The notes beneath the pieces are model-generated. The model searched no databases, had not been told where the DNA came from, and was given only the letters and a program-made list of their open reading frames with translations. A stretch of 64,000 nt of DNA from Thermofilaceae archaeon (GTDB lineage: Archaea; Thermoproteota; Thermoprotei; Thermofilales; Thermofilaceae). Shown piece by piece: positions 42,372-51,526 of this stretch (positions are counted from its first letter, which is position 1; every line of letters begins with the position of its first letter). The DNA lies in assembly GCA_025057995.1 (NCBI GenBank), contig JANXEW010000002.1:124001-188000 (forward strand), written 5' to 3'. A program made the translations under genes and the position numbers.

Positions 42372-43061
42372 TTATAAACCCTCTCTCGCTGCAAGTAACT
42401 TCACGTACCCCCTTTCAACTAGTATGAAGGTATCAGAAGGCGGTCTCCAGTAAGGAGCTCCGTATACCCACGTCCCTCTCCAGCTGCCCGTGTTAGCTAC
42501 CTTTGCCTCATAGTCTATGCCGGGGATGTGGGTATGACCCATTATTAACCACCAGCTTTGCGGTAAGCGTAGCTTCTCTCTCAGCCTTTTCTCTAAGTAC
42601 AGCTTGGTTCCAAACAACGTAGCCGTAGTGTTTACAATAAAAGCGTGTGCGCCGTTACGCATGGCTAGGTCGCCGTGAGTTAAAAAAGCGCGCAATCCGC
42701 CTAGCTGTGCTACTAAGGCGCTCGGGTAAACGTGGACGCGAACCTGTCCGAGATCAAAGAACATCTCATGATCGAGCAGAGGGTCGTGGCTAGAGCGGCT
42801 TACCACATAGTATACATCAACCCCTTTAACTTGCTTAAAGGCTGTCGATAAAGCACGCTCGAGCGTCAGCTTGTCCATATTAGTGTGAAGTTTGTCGAAA
42901 AGATCGCCCAATACAATTAGCGAAGCCCCTTCTTTTGCAGCTAAGTATGCGATATTCCTTACTTTGCATGAACCGCACCCGCAATGAATGTCGGAAACCA
43001 AGAGAGCTGGCTCATCGATGAAGGCAACACCGTATTGCACGCCAAGCCGGAGGAATTTCAA
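42372..43061 (-). CDS. Calcineurin-like metallophosphoesterase
   Basis: 229 residues with the dimetal motifs SDIHCG, GDLFDK, THGDL and GHTHIPGID. The usual GNH(D/E) motif is replaced by RSSHDP, so the Asn ligand is missing and activity may be altered. Resembles the archaeal MJ0037/YkuE-like phosphoesterases. TTG start, about 32 bases from a palindromic TATA box shared with the divergent peptidase gene. Confidence 0.82.
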   Translation of the reverse strand: MKFLRLGVQYGVAFIDEPALLVSDIHCGCGSCKVRNIAYLAAKEGASLIVLGDLFDKLHTNMDKLTLERALSTAFKQVKGVDVYYVVSRSSHDPLLDHEMFFDLGQVRVHVYPSALVAQLGGLRAFLTHGDLAMRNGAHAFIVNTTATLFGTKLYLEKRLREKLRLPQSWWLIMGHTHIPGIDYEAKVANTGSWRGTWVYGAPYWRPPSDTFILVERGYVKLLAAREGL

Positions 43062-43089
43062 TGAAAAACTTTACCAGCGATCCGTGCAC

Positions 43090-43097
43090 CTTATAAG
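43090..43097. promoter_or_regulatory. Palindromic TATA box shared by divergent genes
   Basis: CTTATAAG reads the same on both strands. It is centred about 24 bases before the GTG at 43118 (plus) and about 32 bases before the TTG at 43061 (minus), both plausible archaeal TATA-to-start distances. One TBP site may serve both genes. Confidence 0.5.
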
Positions 43098-43117
43098 CCT
43101 GAAATCGAGAACTAAAC

Positions 43118-44650
43118 GTGCTCTTAAGGATCGCCGGGATCATGATAGGGTTGATGTTGCTGACTTTAGCTAGTGTAAGCGGGCTTGCCGAACCCTCGAC
43201 GTTAAAGTGTATAATACAGGTATCTAAAAGTGGGAACGCTACAGTGACCTTCGTTTTCTCTTCTGATGTTGAGGGCGTCTTCTACACATACCTTCCTCGC
43301 TTTGAAGAATGGAATTACACAGTCTGGAGCGGGGTTTTGACCAAGAAAAGTGTAGTTAACAGCAGTGCTTATTTTTATTATAACGTAAGCTTTGAGTACA
43401 GCTTAGGCTCCTCTAGGGAATTTGGATTGAATATAACGTATAGGTTCCCTTACGCGTCGCTTTACACTGCTGAAAGAGGTTGGTTTATGACCCCTTTGCT
43501 GAGTGCACCCCCTGGTACCCGGATATCGGTTACGGCATTTATTGAAGGTTTAGGTAGGATCATGGATGTGTCACTCAACGGTAATCCGGTCTCCTACGCT
43601 CTCGACGATGGCGTCTTAAGGGTTTCGATCCCTCCTCTATCAACGGCTGAAGGTCTTCGAGTAACAGTGGACTATAAGCCTGCTGAGCCCCCGGATGAAA
43701 TCGAAGTAGAGAGGGAGGTTAACGGGGTATTAATCAGGGTTAGAGCCGCAGATCACTACAAGGGTCTCGCTCACAGGATAGTCGGTATTACTGGGGAGTT
43801 TCTGCCAAGGCTTAAAGAAACCTTCGGTTTTAGTTTAAATATTGTTGAGTATAGGTTCTTCTTGCCTACGAGGATGGATTTAAGCGCTTTGGGTTACGTT
43901 ATGGGGGAGGATATTAACGCGGGGGGAGAAGGTCCTATATACCTAAACCTCGCACTTGTCCGATTCAGGGAAGGGTACATGGAGACCACAATTATACATG
44001 AGCTTATCCACAAGGCTTTAGGGGCTTTAGGTCTGCCGGCTAACACAGAGCTACGCTGGGTCCACGAGGGCATAGCACAATACGCTTCGGTGAAGATAGC
44101 TGAGCTACAGGGTGTGGACGTCAGTGACTTAAAGTCCTCTTTGGAGGACTCAGCTACAGCTTTTAGAACCGGTCTATTGAAACCGGGGTTCGTCGGAAGG
44201 TGGAACCCTTCAGGCAATGAAGCGGTCTACTACTCCGCCTCCTACTATATTATTTCGACGCTGGCTGAGGAACGCGGGGGGTTAAGCTTCTTGAAAAAAT
44301 TCGCAAACGTTATCAGGAATAAGGGTGGAATTAAGACAAACCAGGAGCTCGTGGAAGCCTTGAGCTCAGCTGCAGGGGAAGATTTAGTACCAATTTTCAG
44401 GGATTGGGGTTTCGAAGTTTCCTCTTCTAAAGTCGAAATACCCGTTACGAGCTATCGGCTCGTTGTAGCAATAGCAACTGTCGTCATTGTAGCTGCGGTA
44501 ATCTTTTCACTAGCTGTGATAATGAGGAGAAGTAGTAAGGCGCGCTGCCCATACTGTTATGCCGAAGTCACTAAGGATATGAGTTACTGTCCATACTGTG
44601 GGTACCTACTTAAGCCTAGGGAAGTTGGGGGACAAGTACTGAGCGACTAA
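43118..44650 (+). CDS. Membrane-anchored gluzincin-type metallopeptidase with zinc ribbon
   Basis: 510 residues: signal peptide (1-25), an extracellular beta-rich region to ~190, then a peptidase-MA-like domain with TIIHELIHKALG (HExxH) and WVHEGIAQYA, whose Glu would be the third zinc ligand. One membrane helix (YRLVVAIATVVIVAAVIFSLAVIM) follows, and the cytoplasmic tail ends in a four-cysteine zinc ribbon, CPYC...CPYCG. The putative catalytic domain is outside and the ribbon inside. GTG start at 43118 fits the TATA box; ATG 43142 is the alternative. It ends 4 bases into the convergent thymidylate synthase-like gene. Confidence 0.75.
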   Translation: MLLRIAGIMIGLMLLTLASVSGLAEPSTLKCIIQVSKSGNATVTFVFSSDVEGVFYTYLPRFEEWNYTVWSGVLTKKSVVNSSAYFYYNVSFEYSLGSSREFGLNITYRFPYASLYTAERGWFMTPLLSAPPGTRISVTAFIEGLGRIMDVSLNGNPVSYALDDGVLRVSIPPLSTAEGLRVTVDYKPAEPPDEIEVEREVNGVLIRVRAADHYKGLAHRIVGITGEFLPRLKETFGFSLNIVEYRFFLPTRMDLSALGYVMGEDINAGGEGPIYLNLALVRFREGYMETTIIHELIHKALGALGLPANTELRWVHEGIAQYASVKIAELQGVDVSDLKSSLEDSATAFRTGLLKPGFVGRWNPSGNEAVYYSASYYIISTLAEERGGLSFLKKFANVIRNKGGIKTNQELVEALSSAAGEDLVPIFRDWGFEVSSSKVEIPVTSYRLVVAIATVVIVAAVIFSLAVIMRRSSKARCPYCYAEVTKDMSYCPYCGYLLKPREVGGQVLSD

Positions 44651-46038
44651 TCTTTATCCTGTACATAGTGTTCACCTTTAAGCGCTTTCTCCAGGGCTCT
44701 CCTGGCTTCCCAACCTAGGTAAAAGGCGTGTTCAGGCGTCAGCAACGACGCTAGGGGCTTCAAATCATCATAGCTCTCCACTGTGAACTTTGTGGAGAGA
44801 CTGCCCTTAGGTGTCCTATGTTCTATATCCAATTTTTTATCCTGGACGCTTATGAGGAAATCGCCGCGAGGGTCTCGAGTAAATGTGGATAAGGCAGGAT
44901 AGTGTTCATGAACTAGATCCCATGCCCTCGCCCAGTCGTGCTCGTATATGTGTGCTGAACAACTAATAAGCGTTACCACCCCCGTCTCCAACTGTAGCCG
45001 TTTTGCGATCAGCTCTGCTAGCTTCAACTGCCCCCAAGCATTGAGAGGCCACGCTGTGTAAACATCGTTACTCCTAAGGTAGACCGTGTGATTGTAGTAC
45101 CCTTGAGAAATATCGCCTTGAATCACAATTATGCAAGGAGGTTCACGGCTATGGGAGTCCTCTCCATGGCTCCAAAGGACGACTACTGCTCTCCTCGTTT
45201 CAGGGAACTCTTTCAGTTTATGGATAAGTTCGGTCAACTGGTCGTTGGCATGTGGATGACTCCTTAGTCTCTCTCCATAAGTGTATGAAACACCTTCCGG
45301 CTTCCTCGGCTCTAGTAGGGAATTAAAATGGCTGGTAAAATCCTTCTCTGGAAAGTAGCGAAGAAGCTCTGGTTCAAGAACAATTTCCCTGCCGTACACG
45401 TTAAAAACTGTAACTAGATTTAGGAGTTGCTTCTGCCTTTCCCCATACTCGCTGTCCTTCACTATCCCAAGCGACAATACTGCGTAAACAGCTTTCACCC
45501 AAGCTCTCAGCAATGACTCCTCACTCACTACTTGACCACTCACCGGCATGGGCCAGCCTTCAACCGGCGTTTCTCTCAACTCCAGGGTTAGAGGTTTTCT
45601 AAACGTGGGAGACGTATCGTAATATCGTTCAATAGCCTCTAGCAAGACTCTCCATTCGCCTCTCCTGAAAGAATCCCTTAAGTCTACTATTCTTACGGTC
45701 TCAAGCAAAGGTTTCAGTTGCTCGAAAGTCCAGAGTAGCTTCAAGCCTGGTGGAGGGTTTCTATCGCGGAAAAGCTCGATCAAGGCCTCACCACTCTCGG
45801 AGAGATCGGCTCCAAACACTAGTAGGGTGTTTATCTGAGGTCTCTCAGCTAAGGTGTGTAAAAGGTAGTTGATCCCGTAGGCTGTATAGAGGGTTCCGAC
45901 GGCGTGAACCTTCATTGCCACACCCGAGGCTTTAAGCTTATTCAATACAGTTTCTTTCCTAGTCCATAGAGTAACAATCGCTACGTTCGAAGTCTCATTG
46001 ATGAACTCAACGTCTTTCCGAACCACGTATAGGATCAA
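44647..46038 (-). CDS. Thymidylate synthase-like protein with N-terminal DUF4346-like domain
   Basis: 463 residues. The C-terminal ~230 residues have ThyA hallmarks: REPPCIIVIQ (nucleophile Cys after PP), VYLRSNDVYTAWPLNAWGQ, and SCSAHIYEHDW, plus an upstream YTYGERLR and RRAVVVLW for phosphate contacts. Residues ~1-150 form a separate domain with LLVFGADLSESGEALIELF, resembling a DUF4346-type module. It would methylate dUMP to dTMP; the folate or pterin donor in this lineage is unclear. No ThyX is in the window. Confidence 0.75.
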   Translation of the reverse strand: MILYVVRKDVEFINETSNVAIVTLWTRKETVLNKLKASGVAMKVHAVGTLYTAYGINYLLHTLAERPQINTLLVFGADLSESGEALIELFRDRNPPPGLKLLWTFEQLKPLLETVRIVDLRDSFRRGEWRVLLEAIERYYDTSPTFRKPLTLELRETPVEGWPMPVSGQVVSEESLLRAWVKAVYAVLSLGIVKDSEYGERQKQLLNLVTVFNVYGREIVLEPELLRYFPEKDFTSHFNSLLEPRKPEGVSYTYGERLRSHPHANDQLTELIHKLKEFPETRRAVVVLWSHGEDSHSREPPCIIVIQGDISQGYYNHTVYLRSNDVYTAWPLNAWGQLKLAELIAKRLQLETGVVTLISCSAHIYEHDWARAWDLVHEHYPALSTFTRDPRGDFLISVQDKKLDIEHRTPKGSLSTKFTVESYDDLKPLASLLTPEHAFYLGWEARRALEKALKGEHYVQDKD

Positions 46039-46129
46039 GAGCTCCGATGTTTAGCAAGCGGCGTAAAACTTGGGGGAATTACGTGCGTATGCTGAAGATT
46101 TGTAGGAGCGTATAACGACGAATAAGGTG

Positions 46130-46957
46130 TTAAAGTAAGTTAGTTGAATTCACGCTTAAAGTATAACTTAAAATTATGTGGCGTGCATGTTCACTTTTGG
46201 GATCCCTGATAACTTCCTCAAAACCCCCCTCTTCTACGATAGAGCCTTTATGGAGTATAACAACCCTATCAGCCAGATACTGAGCCACGGGCAGGTCATG
46301 TGTTACGGTTATCATTGTACAGTCGAGCCTTTCTTGAATAGAGTTGAGCAAGGAGATGATTTGGGCTTGCGTTGACACATCTAGAGCTGAGGTGGGCTCA
46401 TCTAACAGAATCATCTCGGGGTCGTGAACGATAGACCTCGCTATCAGCACCCTCTGCATCATACCCCCGCTGAGCTGAGAAGGATAGTAATTCAAAACGC
46501 TCTCATGGAGTTGTACCATTTTGAATGCTTCACTCACACGCTCGACTCTTTCTTTTTCAGAAAACTTAGATCGCTCGAGAGGCTCCATAACGATATCCAC
46601 AACCTTCAAACGGGGGTTCAGCGACCTGAAGGGATCCTGTGGCACGTAACCGATCTTGTGTGTAATCCGCCACCTATCCCTTTTCGGCATATTGTAAATG
46701 TTCTGACCCAGGACCCACACTTCGCCGCTAACCGGCTGTAGGAGACCCAGCATAACTTTAAGTAACGTGGTTTTCCCCGACCCACTTTCACCTATTATAG
46801 CAACCCTCTCTCCGTCACGGATTCGAAGACTCACTTCGTTCAGTACTTGTACATACTTTCGCCTAATAGACTTAAACCCTTCAATCGTATAGTATCCAGC
46901 ATTTACCTTCTTCAATTCAACATGCATGCTGTCATTCGTAGAGCCAACATGCCACAT
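46130..46957 (-). CDS. dppF: Oligopeptide ABC transporter ATP-binding protein (DppF/OppF type)
   Basis: 275 residues. Walker A is IGESGSGKTTLLK, signature YPSQLSGGMMQRVLIARSI and Walker B MILLDEPTSALDVSTQ, with VTHDL as the switch His. ATG 46957 is chosen because GGAGGTGA precedes it; the track's GTG nine bases earlier lies within that SD. Last gene of the five-gene transporter operon; it overlaps the preceding dppD by 26 bases. Confidence 0.93.
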   Translation of the reverse strand: MWHVGSTNDSMHVELKKVNAGYYTIEGFKSIRRKYVQVLNEVSLRIRDGERVAIIGESGSGKTTLLKVMLGLLQPVSGEVWVLGQNIYNMPKRDRWRITHKIGYVPQDPFRSLNPRLKVVDIVMEPLERSKFSEKERVERVSEAFKMVQLHESVLNYYPSQLSGGMMQRVLIARSIVHDPEMILLDEPTSALDVSTQAQIISLLNSIQERLDCTMITVTHDLPVAQYLADRVVILHKGSIVEEGGFEEVIRDPKSEHARHIILSYTLSVNSTNLL

Positions 46958-47885
46958 GACGTTCACCTCCGATGCTCATGAGAGGGGGCATTTTCACAGC
47001 GCATACGGTCAGCCTGCTAGGGCATCGGTTGAAAAATGGACATCCATTGGTAAGCTCACCTGGCTTCGGGGGTTCCCCCAGGAAGGGTTTAAGTTGTTTC
47101 CTCCGATCTAGGCGAGGTGTTGACTCAACTAGCATTAAAGTATAGGGATGGAGAGGCTTCTCTAGTATAGCTCGCGCCCCTCCAACCTCAGCCACCACGC
47201 CAGCATACATCACAGCCATTCGGTCGCATATTGCACCAGCCAACAGCAGGTCGTGTGAGATAAACACAAGTGTAACCCCCGTCTCCCTTCTCAACCTGCT
47301 CAACTCTTCCACTATCTGCAGCCTCAAGTGAGCATCGAGTGCCGAGGTGGGTTCATCAGCTACGAGGATTCGAGCGCCCGTGGATAAAGCTAGAGCTATT
47401 GCAGCCCTTTGTTGCATTCCCCCGCTCAACTCGTGGGGGTAGTCGTCGAGGACGGAGTCCGGGTCAAGTTCGACCATCTGAAGATAGACTTTTGCTCTCT
47501 CCTTAGACTCTCTCTTGTTTAACCCGTAAAGGCTCTTTAAAACGCTGTAGAACTGCTCCTCTATCGTCATGTAAGGGTTAAGGCTGGCACCAGGGCTTTG
47601 TGGCACATACGTAACAACCCTACCTCTGATACCCTCATAGTCACGCGTCTCATCCCGTATAACAGTTCTACCGTTTATGTAAAGCTCGCCCTTTGTCACA
47701 GTATGAGGGGGTAGGATACCCGCTATTGCTCCAGCTATGGTCGACTTTCCCGACCCACTTTCTCCAGCAAGGCAGAACGTTTCACCAGCTTTTACCTCTA
47801 TTGAAACATCCCTCACAGCCCAAAGAACTCCGTCAACCTCCTCGTAACCTACCGAGAGTCCCTTAGAAGCGACGGCTAAAACCAC
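46932..47885 (-). CDS. dppD: Oligopeptide ABC transporter ATP-binding protein (DppD/OppD type)
   Basis: About 317 residues. Walker A AGESGSGKSTIAGA, signature YPHELSGGMQQRAAIALAL, Walker B ILVADEPTSALDAHL. The C-terminal extension typical of the oligopeptide group has the cysteine cluster NGCPFFNRCPSRLTVC, seen in Dpp/Opp proteins. The GTG at 47885 is 5 bases after GGAGGTGG, so the track start (within the SD) is rejected. It overlaps dppC by 10 bases. Confidence 0.93.
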   Translation of the reverse strand: MVLAVASKGLSVGYEEVDGVLWAVRDVSIEVKAGETFCLAGESGSGKSTIAGAIAGILPPHTVTKGELYINGRTVIRDETRDYEGIRGRVVTYVPQSPGASLNPYMTIEEQFYSVLKSLYGLNKRESKERAKVYLQMVELDPDSVLDDYPHELSGGMQQRAAIALALSTGARILVADEPTSALDAHLRLQIVEELSRLRRETGVTLVFISHDLLLAGAICDRMAVMYAGVVAEVGGARAILEKPLHPYTLMLVESTPRLDRRKQLKPFLGEPPKPGELTNGCPFFNRCPSRLTVCAVKMPPLMSIGGERHVACWLYE

Positions 47886-48784
47886 AACTTCCACCTCCTG
47901 CGCATCCTTGGGTCAACCTCCTCCCTCAAGCTATCACCAACCATGCTGAAACCCAAAGCCGTCACGAGGATGAACAAGCCGGGAAACATGCTGACCCAAG
48001 GCATCGAAGTTATGTACTTGAATCCATTTTGTACTATGATACCCCAGTCAGGCTCGTCTGGACGTAGCCCAAGCCCAAGGAAGTTTATAGCTGAAGCTTC
48101 GAGTAGGACACTGCCCAAGTCCGTAATAGCTTGGACGAGAACAGCTGGCAAAACGTTCCTGAGCACATGCCTAAAGACTATTATCCTACCCGGTACGCCA
48201 GCCAACTGAGCCAACAGGACGTACTCCATCTCCGCGACGACTCTAGCGTACACGTACGAAGCTCTCGCGTACCATGGCCACCAAGACAGCACGAGGCTGA
48301 CTACCACAACGTGTAAACCCTGCCCTAGAGCAATCCTCAGGGCTAAAGCCAGCACAATAGCTGGGAGGGCAAGGAAAATCTCAGTCGCGTAGTTAAGCAG
48401 GGTCTCGATAGCACCCCTGTAGTAAGCAGCGTAAACGCCCACTAACAATCCCACTCCTAAGCTCGCCCCCGCCACCAACAGAACCTGAAGTAAAGCCAGT
48501 CTAGCCCCCATCAACACACGAGAGAGGACGTCCCTACCCAAGTTATCCGTACCAAAGGGGAACTCTAGGGAAGGAGGTTTTCCCATCCTCTCAGCTGCGT
48601 TAGCTGGAACGATGCCAGCCCCTTCGCTCGGATAGGGGGCTAGATGCTGTCCCATTACAGCTAAAGCAGCTATAAAGAACGTGATAAGAAGCCCTGCTTT
48701 CAAGCGAGCGCTCCTCCTCCACGCTCTCTTAATCAACCCGATCGAGCCCGCTACATTGTTAATCCTTTGTTCGAGAGGGTTCAT
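47876..48784 (-). CDS. dppC: Oligopeptide ABC transporter permease (DppC type)
   Basis: 302 residues, about six membrane helices, with the N-terminal cytoplasmic segment and FGTDNLGRDVLSRVLMGARL typical of DppC. The EAA-like coupling loop is around REVLAQLAGVPGRIIVFRHVLRNVLP-like sequence near residue 195. ATG overlaps the dppB stop as ATGA, so the two permeases are translationally coupled. Confidence 0.94.
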   Translation of the reverse strand: MNPLEQRINNVAGSIGLIKRAWRRSARLKAGLLITFFIAALAVMGQHLAPYPSEGAGIVPANAAERMGKPPSLEFPFGTDNLGRDVLSRVLMGARLALLQVLLVAGASLGVGLLVGVYAAYYRGAIETLLNYATEIFLALPAIVLALALRIALGQGLHVVVVSLVLSWWPWYARASYVYARVVAEMEYVLLAQLAGVPGRIIVFRHVLRNVLPAVLVQAITDLGSVLLEASAINFLGLGLRPDEPDWGIIVQNGFKYITSMPWVSMFPGLFILVTALGFSMVGDSLREEVDPRMRRRWKLWF

Positions 48785-49806
48785 AGCTTCACCCTCGGGT
48801 CTATCAACGCTTGAGCTACGTCGGCAACCGTGTTAATTATCAGGTAGAAGGTTGCTACAACTATGAGCAAGCCGATAGCCAGCCTGAAGTCGCTGACGCT
48901 GATCGCGTCGAAGAGGAGACGCCCCAGTCCCTCTCTACCGAAAACGTACTCTACCACCATAGCGTCGACGAGACTGTACGCAAAAGCTAAACCGGAAACT
49001 TGAACCAGTCCGGGCAGAGTAGCCCTGAAAGCATACCTCCACACAACAGTCCTCCTCTTTACGCCCCACGCTACGGCTACTCGCACATGCTCCTCAAGCA
49101 GTGCGTCGGCCATCAGGGTTCTCACAATCCTTAAGCAGACGCCCGTGGGATATGCAGCAACAGCTAGAGCTGGCGGTAGCAGTCTAGCTAAAACATCGAA
49201 GAAGATTGGTGCGTTAAGCTGGAGTAAGGCGTCAAGCAAGTATAGACCAGTGAAAATCTGAAAGTTCGTCGCTATCGCCAAGTTCGTGCTAATCCTCCCG
49301 TAGGCGGTGAACCCGTATGGCACTAGCGTGGCAAATATAGCCATACCCAGCCAGAAAGCGGGGGTATTCGCTAAGGCGAGCCCAGAGGTTTGTAGGACAC
49401 CGTCAAGATGACCACCCCGCTTTAAGGCTGAAAAGATGCCGAGAAGGGAGCCTAAGGGTATACCGATAATGTAAGCCATGAAAAGAAGCTCGAGGGTGGC
49501 GGCGAGGTTACGCCAGAGGATACTGTAGACCGGCTGCTTGTACGCAATAGAAAGACCCAGGTCTCCGGTGAAGACCATACGGAGGAAGTTCAACAATTGA
49601 AGGTGCAAGGGTAAATCCAGTCCAAGCTCCTTGCGAGCCAGCTCGACAGCTTTAGCGGCTCCCGGTCCTCTCGGGTTCCCAGCCCACTTTGCAGCAGGAT
49701 CACCGGGCGAGAGAACGAGAATAAGGTAGGATAGGAGGGTAACGCCTGCGAGGACGGCAATACTCCAGAAGAGTCTCCTAAACAGATAGTTAAGACTCAA
49801 CGGCAT
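48781..49806 (-). CDS. dppB: Oligopeptide ABC transporter permease (DppB type)
   Basis: 341 residues, with the N-terminal helix FRRLFWSIAVLAGVTLLSYLILVLSPGDPA typical of DppB/OppB. The EAA-like loop lies around EEHVRVAVAWGVKRRTVVWRYAFRATLPG. ATG at 49806 follows aaggag at suitable distance and lies 4 bases after dppA. Confidence 0.94.
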   Translation of the reverse strand: MPLSLNYLFRRLFWSIAVLAGVTLLSYLILVLSPGDPAAKWAGNPRGPGAAKAVELARKELGLDLPLHLQLLNFLRMVFTGDLGLSIAYKQPVYSILWRNLAATLELLFMAYIIGIPLGSLLGIFSALKRGGHLDGVLQTSGLALANTPAFWLGMAIFATLVPYGFTAYGRISTNLAIATNFQIFTGLYLLDALLQLNAPIFFDVLARLLPPALAVAAYPTGVCLRIVRTLMADALLEEHVRVAVAWGVKRRTVVWRYAFRATLPGLVQVSGLAFAYSLVDAMVVEYVFGREGLGRLLFDAISVSDFRLAIGLLIVVATFYLIINTVADVAQALIDPRVKL

Positions 49807-49810
49807 CTCG

Positions 49811-51433
49811 CTACTCCTTCACCCTAATGTACTCGAAGCGGATGACGTACATGTAGAGGGGGTTCAAAGCTTCCTCCGGCATCTCAACCCTCCTGCTTAA
49901 AACAAAGGGTCTTACCTCGTCCCAAAGATTTACTGCAACCCCCTCTTCGTAAACGATCTTCTGTGCTCGAGAATATAGCTCCAAGGCGCGCGCGTAGTTG
50001 GAACCCTCTAGTTGATAGGCTTCATCAACTAGCTTGTCGAACTCTGTATTCGCATAGCCAGCCCAGTTCCACTCAGTAGATTCGCTGTGAAGCAAACTGT
50101 AAAGGTAATCATATGGGGAAGGCATAGTCGGCCACCAGTCGCTGATGATAAGGTGAGGCGCTCGCTCAGGGTTACTCCACACCTCTTTACCAGCATCCTT
50201 GACAGCTGTCCAAGCCATGGGCTTAAGCTCTACGTTAACGCCTAGCTCAGCTACGCGGGACTTCAGAAGCTGGGCGAAAGCTTCGTTCTCCTCGTAATCG
50301 GACTGGTAGACGAACTCTATCGTCACGCCGGGTTCGACGCCGGACTCAAGGAGCAGTTTCCTAGCTAGCTCAGGGTTATACTCATATGTGAGTTCATCAA
50401 CGTGCCCAGGGAAACCGTAGGGTATGATGCCGCTGCCCAAACGACCGAAGCCTTTCAGTGCAGTTCTTACAACCTCGCTCCATGGTATCGAGTAGAGGAT
50501 TGCTAGCCTAAACTCTCTAATGTGAGTAGGGTGACGTCGCGTGTTGAAAAGGAGGACATAATTGTGGAATGTCGTTAAGTTGACGATTTTATAGCCTCTA
50601 GCAACTATGTCACCGATGTTGACGCGTGGGACGCTTGATGCTATGTCTATCTCGTTAGCCAACAACCCGTTATACTGGTCCAACGGATCAGTTCTGATCT
50701 TTATAACGACGACGTCCGGTGCTTCAGGGTTGTTTAAAACGCTCCAACCCCACCATTTCTCAAACTTCCTCAATCTAACCTCACTCTCAGGACTGTAGAA
50801 CTCAATAAAGTAGGGACCGGTACCAGCGTCGTTACCTTGATTAAACCATAGCTCTAGATCGGGGTCTAGCGGGTTCTCTACGCCAGCTTCAGCTAGAGTT
50901 GAAGGGCTGAAGATATAAGCTGAGTAACTGGCTGCCGCCATTAGATCCATTCTCTGCGGGTACGACAACTTCAGTCTAACCGTATACTCGTCAACTATTT
51001 CAACTTCCTCTACGGCGTCCCAAATATAGCCGCAACCCCTACCCGTTTGACGGTAAACATCCCTTGCCCTCTCTATCGAGAGTTTTACAGCTGTCGCGTT
51101 GAACGGAGTCCCGTCGTGGAAAACTACGTTGCGCCTAAGCCTGAACTCCCAAACAGTTCCATCCTTGCTTCTCTCCCAACCTTCTGCTAAGACGGGAGTT
51201 ATCGAACCAGTTAACGGATTATACCTTAACAAGGTTTCATAAACGGAACCTAGAATCACAATACCTGTATCGTCTTCTATAGAGGGATCGATACCTGTTA
51301 TCTTGTCGCAATACGCGTATACTATGGTCTTAAGCTTGGGGCGTTCTAGAGTCGGGAGGTAAAAGAGGAAATAGGTGGTTACAACTAGGATCGCTAAGGC
51401 GGCTGCAACCCCTAGTGTCAACCCCCTCCTCAT
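49811..51433 (-). CDS. dppA: Peptide ABC transporter solute-binding protein (family 5)
   Basis: 540 residues of the SBP family 5 type that capture di- or oligopeptides outside the cell. Recognisable pieces are LAEGWERSKDGTVWEFRLRRNVVFHDGTPFNA and the C-terminal ISDWWPTMPSPYDYLYSLLHSE. The N-terminus is a hydrophobic helix (LGVAAALAILVVTTYFLFYL) with no lipobox cysteine, so it is probably an N-terminal membrane anchor or an uncleaved signal. ATG 51433 is about 35 bases from a TATA-like aagtttaagaa. First gene of the operon dppABCDF. Confidence 0.92.
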   Translation of the reverse strand: MRRGLTLGVAAALAILVVTTYFLFYLPTLERPKLKTIVYAYCDKITGIDPSIEDDTGIVILGSVYETLLRYNPLTGSITPVLAEGWERSKDGTVWEFRLRRNVVFHDGTPFNATAVKLSIERARDVYRQTGRGCGYIWDAVEEVEIVDEYTVRLKLSYPQRMDLMAAASYSAYIFSPSTLAEAGVENPLDPDLELWFNQGNDAGTGPYFIEFYSPESEVRLRKFEKWWGWSVLNNPEAPDVVVIKIRTDPLDQYNGLLANEIDIASSVPRVNIGDIVARGYKIVNLTTFHNYVLLFNTRRHPTHIREFRLAILYSIPWSEVVRTALKGFGRLGSGIIPYGFPGHVDELTYEYNPELARKLLLESGVEPGVTIEFVYQSDYEENEAFAQLLKSRVAELGVNVELKPMAWTAVKDAGKEVWSNPERAPHLIISDWWPTMPSPYDYLYSLLHSESTEWNWAGYANTEFDKLVDEAYQLEGSNYARALELYSRAQKIVYEEGVAVNLWDEVRPFVLSRRVEMPEEALNPLYMYVIRFEYIRVKE

Positions 51434-51444
51434 CAACCTGTCAC

Positions 51445-51459
51445 AGGGGGCAGACCCCT
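51445..51459. promoter_or_regulatory. Inverted repeat at the dppA promoter, possible operator
   Basis: AGGGGGCAGACCCCT (plus strand) is a near-perfect inverted repeat: five paired bases on each side of a five-base centre. It lies between the TATA-like sequence at 51463-51475 and the dppA ATG, over the expected transcription start, where a repressor would block initiation. No regulator is identified nearby. Confidence 0.35.
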
Positions 51460-51526
51460 CACTTCTTAAACTTTACCCCCTGACGACTCAAGCGTTTAAT
51501 ATTCCCAGGAAGCGGGGCTTAAAACG

